From DASUBV01 sp963725175 (GTDB taxonomy: Bacteria; Actinomycetota; Actinomycetes; Streptosporangiales; Streptosporangiaceae): a stretch of DNA of 64,000 nt. The stretch's first letter is position 1. Each line of letters opens with the position of its first letter. Below, one piece after another: positions 7,979 through 16,207 of the stretch. The notes below the pieces were generated by a model. It was not told the origin of the DNA. It saw nothing but the letters and a program-made list of their open reading frames with translations, and searched no databases. The DNA is taken from positions 558,001 through 622,000 of the forward strand of contig CAVRXH010000006.1 in assembly GCA_963725175.1 (NCBI GenBank), written 5' to 3'. The position numbers and the translations under genes are program-made.

Positions 7979-8380
7979 ATGACCGACATCAACCATGTGC
8001 CCGCCGGCCAGCAGCCACCAGGCCCGTCCGTCCAGATCCCAGTCGAGCAGGCCATCGCGCTGCGCGAGCAGGCACCGGAGATGTATGACCTGTGGCTGCG
8101 GATCGCCCAGGAGAAGGCCGCGACCGCGAATTACGTGGACCGGGCGCCCTACGAGGTGCCCGAGCGGCTAGCCCAGTCGGGCCGGCCGCGCGCGCTCGGC
8201 GCCCTGATCATCGTGCTGTCGTTCTGCGGCTACCTGGCCTGGCTCGGCGGGCCTGGCCCGTACATCGGCGGGCTGATCGCCATCCTCGACCTGGCGGTCA
8301 TGTTCGGGATGTTCTTCGGCCTGCGTCCCGAGCGGCTGCCCGAGTCCAGCCGCCTCGATCCCCGAGACCGGCCTCGCTAA
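7979..8380 (+). CDS. Small two-helix membrane protein, function unknown
   Basis: This 133-residue protein has a soluble N-terminal half (VQIPVEQAIALREQAPEMYD) and two predicted membrane helices separated by a Gly/Pro turn (LGALIIVLSFCGYLAWLGG and GGLIAILDLAVMFGMFFGL). The C-terminus is charged. It starts 5 bp after the pentapeptide-repeat gene, so the two form an operon and may act together at the membrane. The arrangement resembles the DUF2335 type of small membrane proteins, but I do not recognise it firmly. Confidence 0.7.
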   Translation: MTDINHVPAGQQPPGPSVQIPVEQAIALREQAPEMYDLWLRIAQEKAATANYVDRAPYEVPERLAQSGRPRALGALIIVLSFCGYLAWLGGPGPYIGGLIAILDLAVMFGMFFGLRPERLPESSRLDPRDRPR

Positions 8381-8492
8381 CTGAGCCCGGTTGGCTGTGG
8401 GCGGGTGTCGCTGTCCGGGGGGCAGGACAGCGGGCTGGTCGAACGTTCGTTCCCTGACCGCCAGCGACCTGAAGGCCGGTGGGCTCGGTCGT

Positions 8493-11375
8493 TTAGGGGG
8501 CATGCCGGTGTGCGGTGGTGGCATAGATACGTCCGGCGGAGGTCTGCCAGCGGAAGGTGCCGGGTGTGGTCTGGGTGAGTGCCCAGTGCTGCTGCTGCTT
8601 GAGTCGGTGGTGTCGGCGGCAGAGCGGCCCGAGATTGCACGGGCAGGTGAGTCCGCCGCAGTGGAACGGCGTGGTGTGGTCGAGGTCTCCTCTCCAGGCG
8701 GGCTGTCGGCAGCCGGGGAACCGGCAGGTCTGGTCCCTGGCCTCGATGAAGTCACGGATCGTCGGCGGCGGCCGGTAGGCCGGCGAGGCCGTCGTGTGCG
8801 CGCAGCCGGCGTCGGCTTGCTGGTCGGCGGTGGCCTGCCGGCGCGTCCTGGCGGCGGCTCTGGCGGCGGCGCGGAGGATCGCGGCACGGATGCTGGTCCC
8901 GGCGAGCTCGGCGGCGCTGATCTGGTCCAGGGCGGTGACCGGGATGGTGACCGAGACCCGTCCAGTGATGCTGGCGGCCGGCCCGGCCAGCGGCAGCATC
9001 GGGCCGCCGGTGCCCGGGTCGCTGGCTCTCCCCGCCTGGGCGGCGGATGCCAGGCGCCGGGTCACCGTGGCGGTCTTGATGGCGTGACCGTGGTGGTCGG
9101 TGAGGATGACCCGCCACCGAGTGCCGGGCGCGGTGCTGGCCGCAGCGGCGAGGGCGCGAGCCTGGGTGGCGGTGACCGGCCCGATCCGGCCCAGGATCCC
9201 AGGCGCGGATGCGTAATCGGCGAAGGTGGCCCAGGGCAGGGTCAGGTCCAGCATCCCGGCTCCCGGCCGTCCGGGGCTGCTCGCGGTGCCGGACGCGGTA
9301 GTGGTGCTGGGCTCGCCGGTCCTGCCCGCGCCCGTCGTTCCCGCGCCGATCGCGCGGCTGCCGGTAGTGGTGAGCGGCCGGGTGCCGGTGATGCCGGGGA
9401 CGGGCGGCCAGGCGGGCAGCGGGCCGGTGCCGGGCAGGTCGAGCGGGTCCTCGCCGTAGCGCAGCCGGTCGTCCTCGCGTGGCTCGGGCGGCGGGTCAGC
9501 GTATCCGTCGTCCAGGTCGGGCGCGTCGGCGTCGGCGAGCGGTGGCACCTCGGGCCAGGGGTCAGCAACGCTGCCTTCGTCCCCGGGCGGGGTGCCGGCG
9601 GGCGTACCGGAGCCGGGCGGGGCGTCACTGGGCGTGGCGTCACCGGGCAGGCTGCCGGGCGCGGTGTCGCCGGGTGAAGTGACGAATGCAGGGCTGATGC
9701 CCGGCAGCGCGGCTGCGAGCGGCTCGGGACCCGGCCGGTGCGGACCGGATGGCCGCGGGCCCGGTGGCTGGGAACCTGGCGGGCCAGCACCTGGTGGTCT
9801 TGGCCCAGGCTGCCCGGAGGCTGGCGACCCCAGATCGGGTGACCCCGAGGGCGGTCCCGGGCTGGGCGGCCCTGGCCTGGGCGGGTGGGCGCCGGGCGGG
9901 CGGGAGTCTCGGGGCGGAGCCTTGCCGTCGCCGCGCGGGCTGCCGGCCGACGCGGCATCGGGCGGCGGGTTTCCGGCCGCCTGGCCGGAGGGCTCGCCTC
10001 GGCGGGGTGCCGGGCTGCGGGGTGACTGGTCGCGGCGTGGCGGCGGCCCGCTAGATGGCTGGCCTCGGCGCGATGGCCGGCTGCCGCGTGAGGGTCCGGG
10101 GTTCTGGCCGCCGCCGGGCGGCGTGCCGCCGGGCCGGCCGTGACCGGAGCCTCGAGGCGTGCTGCCAAGCCGGCCGTCGCCTCGCGGGCCGCCAGGCCCG
10201 TCGCCGAGCTGGCTGTCGCGTGGCGGGCCGCCAGTGCCGCCGCCGTCTGGCGGCGGGCCGTCTGGCGGCAGGTCGTCGTCTGTTGGTTCGTCGGGCTGAC
10301 CGCCGTCGGCGGGCGGAGGGATCGGGGGCAGGGTACCCAGCAGGAGGCCCAGGAAGATATGGGCACGCAGCAGGTCCGTGCCACCCCCAGCCCCGGAGGC
10401 CTTCAAAGCCCGGGCCAGGGCAGTGATCCGGGCCATCGCCGCCGCCGCATGCGGAGCCGGAAGACTCGTCCCCGTCAGCGTCGCAGTCCCGTCATCATCG
10501 GGATACAGGCTCACCCGCGCCCGCCGCTCCGCCGCCCTACGGCGATCCTCCGCGCCCTCCGGGTCCGCGACGATCACCGCCTTGCGCAGGCGGGCACGGA
10601 GCTGGGCATAGGTCAGTTCCCCTGCGCCGGGCAGCACGTCGTCCTCAACACGGCGGGCGGTGTCTTCATCGAGGAGGCTGGTGGCCTCGGTGATGAGCCG
10701 GGCCCGGTAGGCGTCGATCTGGCCGGCGGCGAGGGCGGCGCCGGTGGCGGGCAGGCGCCAGGTCAGGGTGACGGCCTGGCTGGTCCACCACTCCGCCGTC
10801 CCCGGCGACAGGGCCAGGGCCAGCGATACCTGCGCGGCGGCGTCCGGAGTAATCGCTGCGGGACGCCCGTCTTCCTCCAGGCCGGCCTTCTCGCTCCTGG
10901 CCGCGGACCGGGCGGCGATCTGCGCGATCGCAGCGAACTCCCGGGCCTGCGCCCACGCCGCGACCCGCCGCCACCCCGCCGCCACCGCCGGCAGGTCAAA
11001 GTCACTAGCCTCAGATAGGTCACGCTGGTCCAGCCACGCGGCCAGGCCCGCACTGCCCGGCAGGTACTCCGCCACCACATCCAGCCCCACGCCGCCCTCA
11101 TCAGGAAGCAGCACACCGCCAGCACCGGCGGGATCCGCGTCCGCGCCGCCTGGGCCGCTCCCGGCCGGGTCGCTGGCGGTCGGGCCCGGCCCCGCGAGCG
11201 TGCCCTGACCGCCGCCGGGGCCGGGGCCGGACATGCCCCTGGCCGCTGCCGCCAGGATCGCGTCCAGGTCCACGCCAAACGACCAGCACAACCCCCCGCC
11301 CACGCCAGGACCTTCGCCGTCGGCAGGCTCCGCGATCAGCAGCCGCTCCGCAGGAACCGGCTCATCACCCGGCAC
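8493..11375 (-). CDS. DUF222 / HNH endonuclease family protein (13E12-repeat type), copy 1
   Basis: The 960-residue protein carries a DUF222 domain in its N-terminal third (DLSEASDFDLPAVAAGWRR, AYRARLITEATSLLDEDTAR). A roughly 300-residue Pro/Gly/Ser-rich linker follows, then a short helical domain (AEWWT-type and FADYASAPGILGRIG segments) and a C-terminal HNH nuclease: CRFPGCRQPAW, DLDHTTPFHCGG and NLGPLCRRHHRLKQ. Typical members are 400-550 residues, so the linker is a large expansion. The start is GTG 11375, aligned with the second copy by GGGLCWS/GQGLSWS. A damage-type promoter and a LexA-like box lie 140-190 bp upstream. The biological role of this family is unresolved; DNA nicking or mobility has been proposed. 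Confidence 0.85.
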   Translation of the reverse strand: MPGDEPVPAERLLIAEPADGEGPGVGGGLCWSFGVDLDAILAAAARGMSGPGPGGGQGTLAGPGPTASDPAGSGPGGADADPAGAGGVLLPDEGGVGLDVVAEYLPGSAGLAAWLDQRDLSEASDFDLPAVAAGWRRVAAWAQAREFAAIAQIAARSAARSEKAGLEEDGRPAAITPDAAAQVSLALALSPGTAEWWTSQAVTLTWRLPATGAALAAGQIDAYRARLITEATSLLDEDTARRVEDDVLPGAGELTYAQLRARLRKAVIVADPEGAEDRRRAAERRARVSLYPDDDGTATLTGTSLPAPHAAAAMARITALARALKASGAGGGTDLLRAHIFLGLLLGTLPPIPPPADGGQPDEPTDDDLPPDGPPPDGGGTGGPPRDSQLGDGPGGPRGDGRLGSTPRGSGHGRPGGTPPGGGQNPGPSRGSRPSRRGQPSSGPPPRRDQSPRSPAPRRGEPSGQAAGNPPPDAASAGSPRGDGKAPPRDSRPPGAHPPRPGPPSPGPPSGSPDLGSPASGQPGPRPPGAGPPGSQPPGPRPSGPHRPGPEPLAAALPGISPAFVTSPGDTAPGSLPGDATPSDAPPGSGTPAGTPPGDEGSVADPWPEVPPLADADAPDLDDGYADPPPEPREDDRLRYGEDPLDLPGTGPLPAWPPVPGITGTRPLTTTGSRAIGAGTTGAGRTGEPSTTTASGTASSPGRPGAGMLDLTLPWATFADYASAPGILGRIGPVTATQARALAAAASTAPGTRWRVILTDHHGHAIKTATVTRRLASAAQAGRASDPGTGGPMLPLAGPAASITGRVSVTIPVTALDQISAAELAGTSIRAAILRAAARAAARTRRQATADQQADAGCAHTTASPAYRPPPTIRDFIEARDQTCRFPGCRQPAWRGDLDHTTPFHCGGLTCPCNLGPLCRRHHRLKQQQHWALTQTTPGTFRWQTSAGRIYATTAHRHAP

Positions 11376-11389
11376 CAGGACCAGCCCGC

Positions 11390-11473
11390 TCAGCCGGCGT
11401 CTTCATCGAGCCATCCGGGCTCACCGGCCGGCTGGTCCTCGCTCGGCGGCTGCTGCGGCTGATCGTCTGGCAC
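11390..11473 (-). CDS. Possible 27-residue leader peptide ahead of HNH copy 1
   Basis: A GTG at 11473 is preceded by a strong ribosome-binding site (GGGAGGTGACCAG) and opens a 27-codon frame, beginning PDDQPQQPPSEDQPAGEP after the start, that stops 14 bp before the HNH start at 11375. It lies inside the predicted roughly 130-nt leader. It may couple translation to the HNH gene, or be the remains of the HNH N-terminus after a frameshift, since the second copy has the same GGGAGGTGA signal directly before its own start. Whether it is translated is unknown. Confidence 0.35.
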   Translation of the reverse strand: MPDDQPQQPPSEDQPAGEPGWLDEDAG

Positions 11474-11514
11474 CTGGTCACCTCCCGCCCTGCGGCCGTT
11501 TCCTGCCATGGCTA

Positions 11515-11537
11515 ACAGTATCGAGAGGGTCTGACAT
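11515..11537 (-). promoter_or_regulatory. RecA-independent damage promoter motif (PafBC type), HNH copy 1
   Basis: Reading leftward: ATGTCAGAC, exactly eight bases, then TACTGT. This fits the published mycobacterial RecA-NDp consensus tTGTCRgtg-N8-TAnnnT. The aligned site for HNH copy 2 is at 36446-36468. The predicted transcription start is about 11508. Confidence 0.65.
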
Positions 11538-11550
11538 TCTGGCATCAAGA

Positions 11551-11566
11551 TCGATATTAAGTTCGA
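11551..11566. promoter_or_regulatory. LexA-like box upstream of HNH copy 1
   Basis: TCGATATTAAGTTCGA compares with the actinobacterial SOS consensus TCGAAC-N4-GTTCGA: the right arm is perfect and the left arm has two mismatches. It lies 15 bp upstream of the RecA-NDp motif and 176 bp upstream of the HNH start, almost the same geometry as at copy 2. Confidence 0.5.
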
Positions 11567-11659
11567 TAGGAGTAATCCGCAGCCCGCCTGGTTGACTGAG
11601 TCCATTGGCCTGTTAGTGGTTGTCGGGTGACACGCTCACGCCCAAGCGGACTCAGTCAC

Positions 11660-14600
11660 CTAGCTGGAGCCGGGACGCCAGTCGTCCTGACCGGGGCGGC
11701 GCATGCCATCGGTGTTCTGGTCGTCGGGCGTCCAGCTATCCGACGGCCAGCCGGGCGTGGCCTGCTGCTCATCGGAGACCGGCGGCCACGCGTCGGCGGC
11801 CCAGCCCTCGGCGGCGCGCCGGTCGGCGTCCAGCCCGTCCGGCCCGACGCTCGCGGGGTCCCAGATAGAGGTGGTTCCGCTGCCGGGGGCGCCGTCCTGC
11901 GAGCCGCCTGACTGCGAGCCGCCTGATGGCAAGCCGGGTGAGGGCAAGCCGGGTGAGGGAGAGCCGGACCAGGCCTGGCCTGACTGGTGCGGGCCTGACG
12001 AGAGCGGGCCTGACTGGTGCGGGCCTGACGAGAGCGGGCCTGACTGGTGCGGGCCAGACGAGTGAGAGCCTGACTGGTGCGGGCCAGACGAGTGAGAGCC
12101 TGACTGGTGCGGGCCTGACGAGAGCGGGCCTGACTGGTGCGGGCCAGACGAGTGGGAACCTGACTGGTCCGGGCCAGACGAGTGCGGGCCTGACGAGTGC
12201 GGGCCGACGGACGAGGCCGGTGACGAGGCGGCAGAGAACCAGTCGCTATCCCCGCTGTCCGCCGCGCCGCCGTGAGCACCGCCGCCGTGAGCACCGCTGC
12301 CGTGAACGCCATCGCCGTGAACGCCATCGCCGTAAGAGCCACTGCCGTAAGAGCCGTCGCGGTAGCTGTCGTTGCTTCCGTCGCGGTAGCTGTCGTTGCG
12401 ATGGGAGCCGTTGCCGTAGCCGGGGCTGCCGTAGGCAGGGGTGCCGTACGCGTCGCCGTTGGCGGCGCCGCCAGGCGATGAGTCGGTGTGGCTGTCGCCT
12501 GCGCCGAAGCTGCTGGTGCCGCCGCTTCTCGTGGTGCTGCGCCAGCCGCCGCCATAGGCGCTGTCGTCGTCCGCGCTGCCACTCTGGCTGCCGCTCCCCC
12601 ACAGGCTGCTGCCCGGCGAGCCATAGTCCGGCGCGCCGTGGTCGGGCGAGCCATGGTCCGGGGAGCCATGGTCCGGGGAGCTTCCGAAGGGGCTGCCGTT
12701 GGCTGAGCCGCCACCAGGCGAGCTAATCGCGAACGGGCTGCCGTTCGCTTGACCCCCATTCGCAAGACCGCCGTTCCCAGGGCCGCCGTTCCCAGGGCCA
12801 ACGTTCGCGAGGCCCCCGTTCGCGGGGCCGCCGCCCTGGTCGCCGGGGGACGTGCCGGACCCAGGCGAGCCGCCGAGCAGGCTGCTGCCTGGCGAGCCGC
12901 CATAGGGCGAGTCGCCGGGCTGCTGGCCGCCGTCGGATGAGTCGGTGTCGTACCAGTTGCCGCTGGGCGAGCCAGCGACACCGGACACGGTGTTATGGGC
13001 GGACGGGTCATGGAAGGACGAGCCGTCGGCGGACAGGCCATCGGCGGACGATCCGGTTCCGGCGGCATCGGATCCTGGGCCGTCGAGTCCTGAGCCGCCA
13101 GATGCCGGGCCCCCAGATGCCAGGCCGCCTGGCGCTGGGCCGCCTGGCGCTGGGCCGCCGGACGGTGAGCCGCCGAGCCCGAAGCCGCCCGGTGCCGGGC
13201 CGCCAGGGTGCTGATCACCGGGGCCGGATCCGGTAGGCGCTGACACGGCGGGGTTCTGGCCGCCGGGACCCTGATTCGCGGGACCCTGATTCGCGGGTTC
13301 CTGGCCGGCGGCGCGGGGGTGGCTGGGGAAGCCGTGGCCGGTGACGGCTTCCCGGTTCATCCAGCCGACGCGCTCCATGAGCATGGATTCACCACGGAAC
13401 ATGGGGGTCTGCCTGACCTGCCGCTCAATGGCGGCGGCGGACATGGTGTAGCCGAGGAACAGGAACAGCGAGATGGCCTGGATGATGATCGGGATCCACA
13501 GCGACGCGAACGCGCCGGCACTCCAGTCATAGAAGCCATGCAGGAGGGCGGGCACGGCGATGCCGAAGACGATGAGCGCGGCCCGGCGCCTCGGGTAGTT
13601 CACGGCCATCCCGATGAAGAACGCGGAGACCCCGGCCCAGATGGCGTGCTGGAATCCGTCCACGAAGACGCGCTCGGCGAAGGCCAGCACCTCGACGATG
13701 GCCTGGCTGTTGCCCTGGGCGCTGGCGATGCCCTGAATGTCCTGGAGGGTGTAGCCGGCCTGTTCTGTGACACCGAACGCGAGGCCCACGACGGTGCCGA
13801 GGAACATCCACATGCGCACGTCGAGCTTGACCGACCGCATTTTGAGCAGGAGCAGGGCGGCGATCAGGATGGGCAGCGCCTTGGTGACTTCCTCATTGAT
13901 GCCCACGCCGATGGCGCCGGGGAAGGACAGGGGCTTGCCGGCCTGGCCCATCAGCTCGTTGACCGGGATCGTGACGATGCGGATCCAGATCAGCACGAAG
14001 ACGACGGCACTGGCGCTGATCACCGCTTCGCGGCGGCTGACCGGTCCTGGCCTGATGAGCAGCCAGAAGACGATCGCCCACAGCGGGGCGATGTACAGGC
14101 TGTAGGCCCAGCCGGGAGTGGACAGGTCGCCCGAGGAAGCGAACAGGGCGATGAAGACGAGCGGCAGCAGTCCGTACGGGATCACCAGCAGGCGCAGGAA
14201 CTGCCGCCAGCCCGGATCATGTAGCCAGCTCCGGATCGGCACCAGGATGTGCAGCGCCGTGGCGATCTCATCGACCTGCTGGCCGGGCACGGGCCGCACC
14301 CGGGGGGGCTCGGCACCTTGGTACCCGTCGCCTGGATAGCTGCCAGGGCCGCCGGGCGGCGGCCCGCCGCCGTACTGGCCGCCGCGCTGGGCGTCCCCGT
14401 ACTGGCCATCGCGGTATTGGCCGCCGCCGTACTGGCCATCGCCGTACTGGCCATCGCCGTACTGGCCATCGCCGGGCTGGCCATCGCCGGGCTGGCCATC
14501 GCCGGGCTGGGCACCGCCGTAGGGGCCGTCCTGGTACTGGCCATCAGCGAACTGGCCGCCTGGGTACGGGCCGCCGGGCTGGCCGGGAATGCCGGGCGGG

Positions 14601-16117
14601 CCGGGGCTGCCGGGCGGGCCGGGGCTGCCGGGGCCAGCGCCTGGCTGGCCGGAGTCCTGGTAGCCGCCGGGGCTCGGGGCACCGGCATACCCGGCGTCGG
14701 CGGAGCCGCCTGACGCACCTGGGCGCGCCTGGCTGGGCGGATAAGGCGGAGCGTCGAAGTCGTCCTGCCCGCCGGGGTAGTCGAGAGCGTTGGGGTAGCC
14801 GGGTCCTGCCGAGTAGTCGAGCATCCCCGGGCCGCCGGCGCTCGAATAGGCACCGCCCACTGGTGGGCTGCTCGCACCGGGACCGTAGGGGTCGGGCTGG
14901 CCGGACGACTCGGGCGGGCCGTACGGGTCCGGCTGAGCATAGGGATTGGGCTGACCGTAGGACTCGGTCTGGCCGGCCTGGCTGTGCTGGCCGGGCTGGC
15001 CGGGCTGTCCGGGCTGGCTGTGCTGTCCGGGCTGGCCGGGCTGGCCGTACGAATCTGGCTGGCCGTACTGTCCTGGCTGGCCGTACTCAGGCTGACCAGG
15101 CTGGCCGTTCTCAGACGGGCCGTATTGGCCCTGCTGGCCCTGCTGGTCGTACTGGTCGTACTGCCCGGGCTCGCCGTACTGCCCGGGCTCGCCGTACTGC
15201 TCAGGCTCGCCGTACTGGCCGGGCTGGGCGTACTGCCCAGGCTCGCCGTACTGGCCGGGCTGGTCGTACTGCCCAGGCTGGCCGTACTGCCTGGGCTGAC
15301 CGGATTGACCCTGCTGGCCGTACTGGCCGGGCTGGTCGGGCTGACCGTGCTGGCCCTGGCCCTGGCCCTGGCCCTGGCCCTGCTGGCCGTACTCACCGGG
15401 CTGGCCCTGCTGGCCGTACTGACCGTATTGGCCACCAGGGCCGGGGATGCCGGACTCGCCGGGCTGGGCTGGCTGGCCCGGTTCGTATGGGTCGGGCGGG
15501 CCGTATGGGTCGGGGGCCGATCCCGACGGGGAGGCAGCGCCGGCGGGCAGCTCGCCGGGGAACCCGGCGGCACCGGGGAAACCCGCCCCGCCGGGGAATC
15601 CGATGGCACCACGGAAGCCGCCACCGCCGCCGGCATTGGTTCCGGCACCGCCGCTCCCGCTGCCACCGCCGGGTTCGCCGGAGAAGGCGGCGTTGTCCAT
15701 GATCGCGGTGCGCTTGCCGAGATCCCCGCCCGGCGCGGGCGGCGCGGCCTGCTGCGCCGGGCCCGGCCGCAGGCTGACGGACAGGACCGGGCCGCGCACG
15801 GAGGCAAGCTGGATGTTCGCCTGGTCGGCCAGCACGGTGTGGTTAACCGGCCGCCCGTCGAGAAAGCTCAGCGCCCGGCCGACGTTCTCGAACTCCCAGC
15901 CGCCTGGTCCCAGGCTGATCCGGGCATGCTGCCGCGACACCGTCGGGTCACTCACGACGACGTCGTTATCGAGGCTGCGCCCGATCCGCGCCGTCTCGCC
16001 GGGACCGAAACGGTAGCTGCGGTCACCATGGGTAACGTGAAGCTCGTTCATCCATATCGATGGTGCCATGTCCGCCGCACTGGCACTGCCGCACTGGCAC
16101 GCCAGTCGCTCCCGCAT
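11660..16117 (-). CDS. FHA domain - PrsW family intramembrane protease fusion with long repetitive linkers
   Basis: The protein is up to 1485 residues. An FHA phosphothreonine-binding domain comes first (RIGRSLDNDVVVSDPTVSRQ, then HARISL). A roughly 480-residue Gly/Gln/Pro/Tyr-rich linker follows, with PGQYGEPGQY and DGQPGDGQYG repeats. A multi-pass PrsW domain spans about residues 620-930: INEEVTKALP (the EExxK catalytic motif), HAIWAGVSAFF and LLHGFYDW. The last 560 residues are low-complexity Gly/Ser/Asn/Pro, ending in SGPHQSGPLSSG repeats. PrsW proteins cleave membrane anti-sigma factors; the FHA domain implies recruitment to a phosphorylated partner. The start is uncertain: ATG 16117 follows GGGAGG with no gap, and ATGs at 16069 and 16051 lie nearer the FHA domain. 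Confidence 0.85.
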   Translation of the reverse strand: MRERLACQCGSASAADMAPSIWMNELHVTHGDRSYRFGPGETARIGRSLDNDVVVSDPTVSRQHARISLGPGGWEFENVGRALSFLDGRPVNHTVLADQANIQLASVRGPVLSVSLRPGPAQQAAPPAPGGDLGKRTAIMDNAAFSGEPGGGSGSGGAGTNAGGGGGFRGAIGFPGGAGFPGAAGFPGELPAGAASPSGSAPDPYGPPDPYEPGQPAQPGESGIPGPGGQYGQYGQQGQPGEYGQQGQGQGQGQGQHGQPDQPGQYGQQGQSGQPRQYGQPGQYDQPGQYGEPGQYAQPGQYGEPEQYGEPGQYGEPGQYDQYDQQGQQGQYGPSENGQPGQPEYGQPGQYGQPDSYGQPGQPGQHSQPGQPGQPGQHSQAGQTESYGQPNPYAQPDPYGPPESSGQPDPYGPGASSPPVGGAYSSAGGPGMLDYSAGPGYPNALDYPGGQDDFDAPPYPPSQARPGASGGSADAGYAGAPSPGGYQDSGQPGAGPGSPGPPGSPGPPGIPGQPGGPYPGGQFADGQYQDGPYGGAQPGDGQPGDGQPGDGQYGDGQYGDGQYGGGQYRDGQYGDAQRGGQYGGGPPPGGPGSYPGDGYQGAEPPRVRPVPGQQVDEIATALHILVPIRSWLHDPGWRQFLRLLVIPYGLLPLVFIALFASSGDLSTPGWAYSLYIAPLWAIVFWLLIRPGPVSRREAVISASAVVFVLIWIRIVTIPVNELMGQAGKPLSFPGAIGVGINEEVTKALPILIAALLLLKMRSVKLDVRMWMFLGTVVGLAFGVTEQAGYTLQDIQGIASAQGNSQAIVEVLAFAERVFVDGFQHAIWAGVSAFFIGMAVNYPRRRAALIVFGIAVPALLHGFYDWSAGAFASLWIPIIIQAISLFLFLGYTMSAAAIERQVRQTPMFRGESMLMERVGWMNREAVTGHGFPSHPRAAGQEPANQGPANQGPGGQNPAVSAPTGSGPGDQHPGGPAPGGFGLGGSPSGGPAPGGPAPGGLASGGPASGGSGLDGPGSDAAGTGSSADGLSADGSSFHDPSAHNTVSGVAGSPSGNWYDTDSSDGGQQPGDSPYGGSPGSSLLGGSPGSGTSPGDQGGGPANGGLANVGPGNGGPGNGGLANGGQANGSPFAISSPGGGSANGSPFGSSPDHGSPDHGSPDHGAPDYGSPGSSLWGSGSQSGSADDDSAYGGGWRSTTRSGGTSSFGAGDSHTDSSPGGAANGDAYGTPAYGSPGYGNGSHRNDSYRDGSNDSYRDGSYGSGSYGDGVHGDGVHGSGAHGGGAHGGAADSGDSDWFSAASSPASSVGPHSSGPHSSGPDQSGSHSSGPHQSGPLSSGPHQSGSHSSGPHQSGSHSSGPHQSGPLSSGPHQSGPLSSGPHQSGQAWSGSPSPGLPSPGLPSGGSQSGGSQDGAPGSGTTSIWDPASVGPDGLDADRRAAEGWAADAWPPVSDEQQATPGWPSDSWTPDDQNTDGMRRPGQDDWRPGSS
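11960..12200. repeat. Tandem coding repeat in the FHA-PrsW C-terminus
   Basis: Units of the form CCTGACTGGTGCGGGCC followed by TGACGAGAGCGGG or AGACGAGTGAGAG repeat about every 27 bp. On the coding (minus) strand they give alternating SGPHQSGP and LSSGPHQSG or SHSSGPHQSG. The periods are multiples of three, so copy-number change would not break the frame. Confidence 0.8.
14400..15440. repeat. Gly/Gln-rich coding repeats in the FHA-PrsW linker
   Basis: Two zones of short tandem repeats lie here: a 15-bp type at about 14400-14520 (coding GDGQY and GDGQP) and an 18-24-bp type at about 14980-15440 (coding QPGQYGEPGQY, GQPGQ and GQGQG). Read on the plus strand they create long artificial Leu/Ala/Val frames that should not be taken as membrane proteins. 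Confidence 0.75.
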
Positions 16118-16123
16118 CCTCCC

Positions 16124-16139
16124 GATTGTCTACACAATC
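16124..16139. promoter_or_regulatory. Palindrome between divergent FHA-PrsW and boxC genes
   Basis: GATTGT-CTAC-ACAATC is a perfect 6-bp dyad with a 4-bp spacer, inside the 90-bp region between the two divergent starts. It resembles GntR-type operators (GT...AC core), but the regulator is not encoded nearby. Confidence 0.4.
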
Positions 16140-16207
16140 TGACCGCTTGCGCCCGCAATCTGTAGCACGTCAGTATGGGAAGAGGAGACCGGGGCGAGGA
16201 GCCGACG

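Noticed and set aside
8439..8454. TCGAAC-GTTC-GTTCCC resembling a LexA box
   Set aside because: The right arm matches only four of six positions, and it lies between two convergent gene ends, where a repressor site has no promoter to control.
14249..16165. Long plus-strand frames rich in Leu/Ala/Val that look like multi-helix membrane proteins
   Set aside because: They are the antisense of the Gly/Gln/Pro repeat region of the FHA-PrsW gene; the hydrophobic pattern follows from complementing GGC-CAG-CCC repeats, and no start signal or domain is present.
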